From positions 4,912-15,129 of the forward strand of contig JAIVHA010000028.1 of NCBI GenBank assembly GCA_020201295.1: a DNA stretch of 10,218 nucleotides, given 5' to 3'. The notes beneath the pieces are model-generated. The model ran no database searches, was not told the origin of the DNA, and worked only from the letters and a program-made list of their open reading frames with translations. The translations under genes and the position numbers were made by a program. The DNA comes from Lysobacteraceae bacterium. Lineage in GTDB: Bacteria > Pseudomonadota > Gammaproteobacteria > DSM-19610. Below, piece after piece: positions 5,480 through 10,218 of this stretch. Position 1 is the first letter of the stretch, and each line of letters starts with the position of its first letter.

Positions 5480-5537
5480 GCGGCGCAGCCGCGCAGAACG
5501 GCCGCAGGCCGGCCCGCAGGGCGAGGGGCGCAGCCCC
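5480..5537. repeat. Array of four GCA-triloop mini-hairpins
   Basis: Four GC hairpins occur in 58 bp, each with loop GCA closed by C-G: GCGGC-GCA-GCCGC (5480-5492), CGGCC-GCA-GGCCG (5499-5511), GCCC-GCA-GGGC (5512-5522) and GGGGC-GCA-GCCCC (5525-5537). Stems differ in sequence while the loop is fixed. GNA triloops closed by C-G are known to make unusually stable single-stranded DNA mini-hairpins. This lies in a gene-free stretch between the inverted T-arm and direct repeat copy B. Confidence 0.85.
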
Positions 5538-5542
5538 GAGTC

Positions 5543-5608
5543 ATCTCTCCGGGCGCGCCATACCAGCGAAGTCGCCACCCCTTACAGGGTGGCGTTTTCG
5601 TTTCAGCG
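5543..5608 (+). repeat. Direct repeat copy B: truncated tRNA-Arg 3' end plus terminator
   Basis: 66 bp repeating 5359-5423. It starts ATCTCTCCGGGCGCGCCA, the 3' end of tRNA-Arg with CCA, but has no upstream tRNA body. It includes a second terminator-like hairpin CGCCACCC-CTTACA-GGGTGGCG (5573-5594) followed by four T. The next gene begins 79 bp later; I see no clear promoter there. Confidence 0.9.
5573..5598 (+). terminator. Second copy of the tRNA-Arg terminator
   Basis: Perfect 8-bp stem CGCCACCC/GGGTGGCG with loop CTTACA and TTTT. It lies inside direct repeat copy B and may act as a backup terminator ahead of the chelatase gene. Confidence 0.7.
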
Positions 5609-5654
5609 GGCTCCCTTTTGTTCCTGGGGTTTTGTTTGCAGGGCACATACGGGA

Positions 5655-8333
5655 TCATGGCCATTCCCAATGGACCGGAACCTGTGTATGGAATCCAATC
5701 GCAGCTATCTCCTGATCGATAACGGTTCCACCCGCGCCGAGGCAACTCTCAATCTGAGACGCCTGGCCACGGCCCTGGGCGAGCGCTGCGGGGTCGATGT
5801 GGCAGCGGTATCCCTGCAGCATGCCGACCGCATCCCGGCCTCGTCCCTGGGCGGCCGCGCGGCCGATACCCTGCCGTTGTTCCTGCGCAGCAAACGCGCG
5901 GAGGGGATCGAGGAGTTCGTGCTGGTGCCATTGTTTTTCGGCAGCAGTCGCGCCTTGACCCGCTTCATCCCCGACACCGTTGCCGAGGTGGTTCAGGAAA
6001 CGGGCGCTTTCCGTCTTGAGCTGGGGCGATCCCTGTATCCCCTGCCGGGTGGTGAGCCACGCCTGGCGGGCCTGCTCTGTGACCAGGTCCGGCGGACGGC
6101 CGCGGACAACGACGTGCACCCGGAGCAGGTGGTGTTGGTGGATCACGGTTCGCCCATCCCGGAAGTGACGGCGGTGCGCCAGGGACTGGCCGAGCAGATG
6201 CGGGAGCGACTGGGTCCCGGGATCAGCCTCCAGGAAGCGGTGATGGAACGACGCGCCGGCAGTGAATACGATTTCAACGGCGCCTTGTTGGAGGAACGGC
6301 TGCAGGCCATGGCGCGGGAGCATCCGCACCAGACGGTGATCCTGGCCATGCTGTTCTTCTCGCCGGGACGGCACGCGGGCGCGGGGGGCGATATCGAGGA
6401 AATCTGTCAGCGGGTGATGCAGGCGGCCCCCGGATTCCGGGTCATTCCCACCGCCCTGGTGGGAGAACACGATGGCCTGGTGGACATCCTGGCGGACCGC
6501 TTGCGGGAAGCAGAGGAGCGGTTTGAATTGAACTGAGTTTTCCCAATCATTGCAAAACCCCTCCTGTAGGAGCGGCGCGAGCCGCGAATCGTCCAGCCGC
6601 TCGGGCCAGTCGTCGGCGCGGGTTTCGCTTTCATCCGCCTCCAGGTTCAGCACCCCCAGGCCCGCCACCAGGGCGGCCCGGGCGGCCACTGGATCCTGCG
6701 CATGGCCGTGGTGGGCCAGGATGGCGAGCAGGTCACGGGCTTCATCCAGCAGATCGCCCAGGCCGCGGCGGCCACTGACATGTGCCTGGCTGGGATAGCG
6801 GGCATCCTCCAGTTGGCGGGCCAGCAGTCGCGCCAGGCAGTATTCGAACAGGTCCATCTGCCTGTCGGCATGGATGAGGTCTTCCACCAGCGCCAGCAGC
6901 TTTTGCAGTTCCTCTTCCGGACGTCGACGCAAGGCGGGGAAGCTGATCTCCAACAACGGTATGCGCAACTCCGCCGCCAGCCGCGGTTCGATCCCGAACA
7001 GGGTACGCACCTGCCCCTCGCTCTCCGCGCCCAGGGTCTGGGCTACACGCAGCAATTGGGTCTCGCGGATGGCGGGATCGGGATCCATGAGCAGGTAGCA
7101 GATGAGTTCCGGTGCCCACTCCGGGGAATGGGCGGCACGCTCCAGGGGTTTGGGAATGGCCGCTACCAGTAGCGTGGCAGCCAGGATCTGGCCCACGCCG
7201 GGTTGGCCCATCTGTTCGATGAGATGGTCGGGATCGAGGGGCAGGCCCCCGGGTCCGCGCGGGCGTTCTTGCGGAGCGGCGTTCTCCTCCTCGGAAGCCT
7301 GGCGTGCCTGGGCATGGCGCTGCATTTGCACGGCGATCGCGGTGAACTCGGAAGGATCGAAGCCGGGCTCGATGGCCTGGATGCGCTTGACCAGGGGCGG
7401 ATGGGTAGAGAGCAACGCGCTGGCCAGCCCCTTCGCGAACAGCATATGCCCCACTTCCTCGCTATCAGCGACCAGCACCGATCCATTGCTGGCGGCGCCG
7501 ATCTTTTTCAGGGCGCCGGCAATGCCCTCGGGCTGGCGGGTGAACTGTACCGCCGAGGCGTCGGCCAGGTATTCACGCTGGCGCGATACCGAGGCCTGGA
7601 TCCAGCGCCCGAAGAACAGCCCGATGTAACCCACCAGCATCAGCGCCAGGCCCAGCACGACGATCCCGCCACCGTTGCGGCTGCTGCGCGAGTGGCGCAT
7701 GGCGAACAGGACCCGCCGGCCGATGACCGTCAACACCAGGATGCCGAACAGGATGCCGATGAGGCGGATGTTCAGGCGCATGTCACCGTTGAGGATATGC
7801 CCGAACTCATGGGCGATCACCCCCTGCAATTCCGCTCGATCCAGGGTTTCCAGGGCGCCACGGGTCACGGCCACGGCGGCATCGGCGTGGGTGTAGCCGG
7901 CGGCAAAGGCGTTGATGCCGGCCTCCTCATCCAGCACGTAGACTTCCGGTACTGGCACGCCGGCGGCAATGGCGATCTCCTCCACCACGTTGCGCAGTCG
8001 CCGTTTCAGAGGGTCGGTGGTATCGGAATCCACCAGCGTGCCGCCCAGCTCGCGCGCGACCGTACCGCCGCCGCTGCGCAGGCGCAGGGTGCGGTACAGG
8101 CTGGCGAAACCGATCAGGCCGCCGGTGAGCAGGGTGGTCCAGACCAGCAAGCCTGCCTGCTGGCTGAGGAGTTCGCGCCAGCCCGGGGTTTCCTCCAGCC
8201 CCCCCGCCTGGCTGAACAGGGCCAGGACGATGAGGTTCACCGCTGCGACAATGGCGAGCACGGCCAGGGTGAAGAGGACCAGCAGGCCGCGGGTGCGGCG
8301 CTGCGCCCGGTCCTGGTGCTCGAAGAAATTCAC
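5655..8333 (-). CDS. M48-family (HtpX-like) membrane metallopeptidase, C-terminus apparently lost
   Basis: The frame starts at GTG (8331-8333), 9 bp after the lemA stop, and does not meet a stop until 5655-5657 (892 residues). Residues 1-581 are M48-like. Transmembrane segments are at about 15-40, 60-82, 188-208 and 222-245. The zinc motif HEFGH is at 175-179 and the third ligand E254 is in EYLAD. A long helical C-terminal region runs from about 290. The peptidase faces the cytosol in HtpX and degrades damaged membrane proteins; the same role here is inference. From residue 582 the frame reads through the REP, and then about 300 residues antisense to the chelatase gene. As I recall, relatives of this longer M48 type end in a helical tail with an LKRxLLEAC-like motif. 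No such tail is found in any frame here, so I infer roughly 60-80 native residues are missing. The catalytic part looks intact. Whether the antisense extension is translated is unknown. Confidence 0.8.
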   Translation of the reverse strand: MNFFEHQDRAQRRTRGLLVLFTLAVLAIVAAVNLIVLALFSQAGGLEETPGWRELLSQQAGLLVWTTLLTGGLIGFASLYRTLRLRSGGGTVARELGGTLVDSDTTDPLKRRLRNVVEEIAIAAGVPVPEVYVLDEEAGINAFAAGYTHADAAVAVTRGALETLDRAELQGVIAHEFGHILNGDMRLNIRLIGILFGILVLTVIGRRVLFAMRHSRSSRNGGGIVVLGLALMLVGYIGLFFGRWIQASVSRQREYLADASAVQFTRQPEGIAGALKKIGAASNGSVLVADSEEVGHMLFAKGLASALLSTHPPLVKRIQAIEPGFDPSEFTAIAVQMQRHAQARQASEEENAAPQERPRGPGGLPLDPDHLIEQMGQPGVGQILAATLLVAAIPKPLERAAHSPEWAPELICYLLMDPDPAIRETQLLRVAQTLGAESEGQVRTLFGIEPRLAAELRIPLLEISFPALRRRPEEELQKLLALVEDLIHADRQMDLFEYCLARLLARQLEDARYPSQAHVSGRRGLGDLLDEARDLLAILAHHGHAQDPVAARAALVAGLGVLNLEADESETRADDWPERLDDSRLAPLLQEGFCNDWENSVQFKPLLCFPQAVRQDVHQAIVFSHQGGGNDPESGGRLHHPLTDFLDIAPRARVPSRREEQHGQDHRLVRMLPRHGLQPFLQQGAVEIVFTAGASFHHRFLEADPGTQSLPHLLGQSLAHRRHFRDGRTVIHQHHLLRVHVVVRGRPPDLVTEQARQAWLTTRQGIQGSPQLKTESARFLNHLGNGVGDEAGQGATAAEKQWHQHELLDPLRAFAAQEQRQGIGRAAAQGRGRDAVGMLQGYRCHIDPAALAQGRGQASQIESCLGAGGTVIDQEIAAIGFHTQVPVHWEWP
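5688..6536 (+). CDS. Tandem CbiX/SirB-type chelatase-like protein
   Basis: 282 residues forming two CbiX-like repeats of about 130 residues. CbiX/SirB proteins insert Co2+ or Fe2+ into sirohydrochlorin or related tetrapyrroles on the way to cobalamin or siroheme. The C-terminal repeat keeps both expected metal-handling histidines: H153 in VDHGS and H229 in SPGRH. In the N-terminal repeat the matching positions are N12 (IDNGS) and A89 (FFGSSRA), so this half looks catalytically dead and perhaps structural. The ATG at 5688 is preferred because CGGAA lies about 8 nt upstream and the fold begins at once. An ATG at 5670 and one at 5589 lie in unconserved or repeat sequence. No other cobalamin or siroheme gene is in the window, so the substrate is unknown. 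The gene converges on the M48 peptidase, whose open frame covers it entirely on the other strand. Confidence 0.85.
   Translation: MESNRSYLLIDNGSTRAEATLNLRRLATALGERCGVDVAAVSLQHADRIPASSLGGRAADTLPLFLRSKRAEGIEEFVLVPLFFGSSRALTRFIPDTVAEVVQETGAFRLELGRSLYPLPGGEPRLAGLLCDQVRRTAADNDVHPEQVVLVDHGSPIPEVTAVRQGLAEQMRERLGPGISLQEAVMERRAGSEYDFNGALLEERLQAMAREHPHQTVILAMLFFSPGRHAGAGGDIEEICQRVMQAAPGFRVIPTALVGEHDGLVDILADRLREAEERFELN
6561..6590. repeat. REP element (GTAGGAGCGGC family)
   Basis: The sequence contains TGTAGGAGCGGC, then GCGA, then GCCGCGAATC. The stem GCGGC (6572-6576)/GCCGC (6581-6585) encloses a GCGA loop. A small preceding palindrome CTCC-TGTA-GGAG spans 6561-6572. This matches the REP family common in Pseudomonas and Xanthomonas relatives, with the GTAG head recognised by RAYT transposases. 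It lies between the chelatase gene and the 3' end of the convergent peptidase, and its right edge marks where peptidase homology ends. No RAYT gene is in the window. Confidence 0.8.
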
Positions 8334-8342
8334 GGGCCCGCC

Positions 8343-8927
8343 TTACTGGAAATCCACCTGCACGGGGGCGCGTTTCTCCGGCGCCTCGATGTCCAGCAAC
8401 TGGGCCGGCTGGAAGCCGAAATTGTTGGCGATGAGGTTGTTGGGGAACATTTCGCGCTGGTTGTTATAGTCCATGACGGCATCATTGAAGCCCTGGCGCG
8501 CGAAGGCCACCCGGTTCTCGGTGCTCACCAGTTCCTCGGAGAGCTGCATCATATTCTGGTTGGCCTTGAGATCCGGGTAGTTCTCCGACAGGGCGAACAG
8601 GCGGCCGAGAGCACCGGCCAGGCCTTGTTCGGAACTGGACAGGCGGCGCATGGCCTCGGCGTTGCCGGGGTCGGCAGCGGCTTCCTTCAGGTTGCCCATG
8701 GCCTGGTTGCGCGCCTGGATCACGGCTTCCAGGGTATCGCGTTCATGACTCATGTAGCGTTCCGCCACCTTCACCAGGTTCGGAATCAGGTCGTAGCGGC
8801 GCGTGAGCTGCACGTCGATCTGGGCAAAGGCGTTCTGGTAACGGTTACGGGCGGTGACCAGCCGGTTGTAGATGACGACGGCGAAAACAAGCACCAGCAC
8901 GAGGATGCCAAGCAGGACCCATTCCAT
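8343..8927 (-). CDS. lemA: LemA family protein
   Basis: 194 residues. The N-terminus MEWVLLGILVLVLVFAVVIYNRLV is a single membrane anchor (about 2-22). The family core follows: NRYQNAFAQIDVQLTRRYDLIPNLVKVAERYMSHE at about 28-63, then long amphipathic helices with LSEELVSTENRVAFARQGFNDAVMDYN near 130-160. This gives a helical bundle on a membrane anchor, the usual LemA layout. The biochemical role is not established. LemA genes often sit next to membrane M48 peptidases or TPM-domain genes. Here the M48 gene starts 9 bp downstream on the same strand, so the two are surely one operon. The ATG at 8925-8927 has GGGGGAA a few bases upstream. Upstream in-frame codons (to 9125) lie over the divergent phosphatase gene and are not conserved. 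Confidence 0.95.
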   Translation of the reverse strand: MEWVLLGILVLVLVFAVVIYNRLVTARNRYQNAFAQIDVQLTRRYDLIPNLVKVAERYMSHERDTLEAVIQARNQAMGNLKEAAADPGNAEAMRRLSSSEQGLAGALGRLFALSENYPDLKANQNMMQLSEELVSTENRVAFARQGFNDAVMDYNNQREMFPNNLIANNFGFQPAQLLDIEAPEKRAPVQVDFQ

Positions 8928-9025
8928 TTCAATTCCCCCAATAAAGTGACTGCGGATCAGTCTACTCGACCTGGACGGCGAGGGCGAGCGGGTGCCAGGA
9001 TTTCCCGAACCCGTGGCGGACAGGT
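8928..9025. promoter_or_regulatory. Divergent intergenic region, lemA / phosphatase
   Basis: Must hold promoters for both operons. On the minus strand TAGACT (4/6 to -10) lies about 40 bp before lemA without a matching -35. On the plus strand TATGCT (9025-9030) overlaps the first possible start codon of the phosphatase; if it is a -10 box, that gene would start at 9038 and be nearly leaderless. Neither is convincing. Confidence 0.25.
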
Positions 9026-9943
9026 ATGCTGTGCGCCATGAAGCACGCGTCTGAAATCCTGCTGTGTTGCGACCTGGACCGCACGGTGCTGCCCAACGGT
9101 CATGAACCGGAAGACGTCCTGGCACGGCCCCTGTTCGCCCGTGTGGCCACGCGTCCCGAGATCACCCTGGTCTATGTCAGCGGCCGCGACCGGCAGCTGC
9201 TGCAACAGGCCATTCGTGAGTACGCCATTCCGGTGCCGGACTTTGCCATCGGTGACGTGGGTACCACCCTGTTTCATATCGAGGCAGGCGAGTGGCGCGA
9301 GGAACTCGCCTGGTCCGGTCACATCGCCCGGGACTGGCAGGGCGTACCGGCGCAAACCCTGCACGGCTACCTGCGGGACCTGCCGGAGTTGCGCCTGCAG
9401 GAGCCTGAAAAGCAGAATCGCCACAAGCTCAGCTACTACGCCGCCGCCGACCTGGACGCGAAACGGCTCCGTCAGGTCGTGGAGCAACGCCTGGCGCGAG
9501 AGGGCATCGCGGCCAGTCTCATCTGGAGCATCGACGAAGTGGACCGGATCGGTCTGCTGGATATCCTGCCGGCGCGCGCCTCCAAGCTCCATGCCATCGA
9601 GTTCTTCATGGAGTTACAGGGGTTCAGTGTGGAGAATACGGTATTTGCCGGTGACAGCGGCAACGACCTGCCAGTGCTCGCAAGCGATATCCCATCCGTG
9701 CTGGTACGCAATGCCCAGGCCGAGGTGCGGGAAGAAGCGCTGGCGCTGGCCCGGGAGCAGGGTACACTGTCCGCTCTCTACCTGGTGCAGGGTGATTTTC
9801 TCGGCCTGAACGGCCACTATACCGCCGGCATCCTCGAGGGCCTGGCCCATTTCCAGCCACAGACACGGGCCTGGATCGAGACGGAACTGCACCGACTGCA
9901 GGGGAAAGGCCAGTCAGCTGGCGTTACCTGGCCGATCAAATGA
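9026..9943 (+). CDS. HAD-IIB phosphatase, sucrose-6-phosphate phosphatase-like
   Basis: 305 residues from the ATG at 9026. The HAD motifs are complete: motif I CDLDRT with nucleophile D16 and acid D18; motif II S52 in VSGR; motif III K134 in HKLSYY; and motif IV GDSGND at 209-214 binding Mg2+. The segment DFAIGDVGTTLF and the C2B-type cap between motifs II and III resemble cyanobacterial and plant sucrose-phosphate phosphatase. That enzyme removes phosphate from sucrose-6F-phosphate to give sucrose, a compatible solute. Related phosphatases act on other sugar phosphates, and no sucrose-phosphate synthase is in the window, so the substrate is uncertain. An ATG at 9038 is an alternative start; 9026 has GGCGGA at 9015-9020 upstream. 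The stop overlaps the Shine-Dalgarno of the next gene, indicating an operon. Confidence 0.85.
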   Translation: MLCAMKHASEILLCCDLDRTVLPNGHEPEDVLARPLFARVATRPEITLVYVSGRDRQLLQQAIREYAIPVPDFAIGDVGTTLFHIEAGEWREELAWSGHIARDWQGVPAQTLHGYLRDLPELRLQEPEKQNRHKLSYYAAADLDAKRLRQVVEQRLAREGIAASLIWSIDEVDRIGLLDILPARASKLHAIEFFMELQGFSVENTVFAGDSGNDLPVLASDIPSVLVRNAQAEVREEALALAREQGTLSALYLVQGDFLGLNGHYTAGILEGLAHFQPQTRAWIETELHRLQGKGQSAGVTWPIK

Positions 9944-9954
9944 GGTTCCTCCCC

Positions 9955-10218
9955 ATGTCACGTCAGCTGATGTCCTTGTCGTGCCTGCTGTTCGCTCTGT
10001 CACTTACGGCCTGCGCATGGCTGCCGCAAAAACCCCAAGCCCCCCGTGTCAGCCTGGTGAACGTGCAGCTCAGTTCCATGGAGTTACTGGAGCAACGTTA
10101 TGGCCTCACGTTGCGGATACAGAATCCCAATGATTTCGCCCTGAACATCCAGGGCCTGGATTTCGAGGTGGAACTGAACCGCATGCCATTCGCTTCCGGG
10201 GTTGCAGCTCAGCGCGTA
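9955..10218 (+). CDS. LEA14/WHy-domain lipoprotein, N-terminal part (cut by window edge)
   Basis: 88 residues are visible and the frame is open at the window end. A lipoprotein signal runs over residues 1-20 with lipobox LTAC (C20). Alanine at +2 predicts the outer membrane. The mature part starts PRVSLVNVQLSSMELLEQRYGLTLRIQNPNDFALNIQGLDFEVELN. The RIQNPNDFALNIQGLDFEVEL stretch is the core of LEA type 2 (WHy) domains, which plants use in desiccation response and many bacteria carry as lipoproteins. The ATG is 11 bp after the phosphatase stop, with TGAGG (9941-9945) as ribosome binding site, so the two genes are co-transcribed. The biochemical role of bacterial WHy lipoproteins is not settled. 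Confidence 0.88.
   Translation, partial: MSRQLMSLSCLLFALSLTACAWLPQKPQAPRVSLVNVQLSSMELLEQRYGLTLRIQNPNDFALNIQGLDFEVELNRMPFASGVAAQRV

Noticed and set aside
7203..9041. 612-codon plus-strand frame antisense to the peptidase and lemA
   Set aside because: It covers parts of two conserved minus-strand genes. The translated sequence is low-complexity and His/Gln/Gly-rich, as in antisense frames.
1..10218. Defence system, toxin-antitoxin, prophage or secretion locus
   Set aside because: I read both strands and found no nuclease, integrase, transposase, phage or toxin gene. The only mobile-element traces are repeats and a REP.

Overview
The window looks like chromosomal DNA from a GC-rich gammaproteobacterium. 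The gene order recX - alaS - lysC - csrA - tRNA-Ser(GCU) - tRNA-Arg(ACG) extends the known enterobacterial/pseudomonad arrangement (recA-recX-alaS-csrA-serV-argV in E. coli; alaS-lysC-csrA in Pseudomonas). The proteins also read as gammaproteobacterial, and a GTAGGAG-type REP is present. I cannot name the genus from sequence alone; a Chromatiales/Ectothiorhodospiraceae-like bacterium would fit.

Layout. 1-63: last codons of recX. 194-2803: complete alanyl-tRNA synthetase. 2817-3058: a 242-bp composite repeat with perfect 36-bp terminal inverted repeats. 3184-4404: aspartate kinase, with a plausible sigma-70 promoter just outside the repeat. 4570-4770: the global regulator CsrA, whose leader carries four GGA motifs, one in a hairpin loop. 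4798-4860: a long single-register hairpin. 4893-4982 and 5300-5376: tRNA-Ser and tRNA-Arg. About 5004-5610 is a mosaic of direct and inverted copies of the two tRNA 3' regions and their terminators, with short GC hairpins closed by GNA triloops. 5688-6536: a tandem-domain CbiX-like chelatase. On the minus strand, lemA (8343-8927) and an M48 membrane metallopeptidase (GTG start at 8333) form an operon. The peptidase frame runs into a REP and then antisense through the whole chelatase gene. On the plus strand, an SPP-like HAD phosphatase (9026-9943) is followed 11 bp later by a LEA/WHy-type lipoprotein, cut by the window edge.

How the genes relate. The left half is housekeeping: recombination control, tRNA charging, entry to Lys/Thr/Met/diaminopimelate biosynthesis, carbon-storage regulation and two tRNAs. 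The right half is less conserved: tetrapyrrole metal insertion, envelope proteostasis (LemA/M48), and a possible sucrose or compatible-solute plus LEA stress pair.

I see no defence system, prophage or CRISPR array. The most unusual material is the tRNA-derived repeat mosaic, the composite inverted repeat downstream of alaS, and the REP-truncated, antisense-extended peptidase gene.
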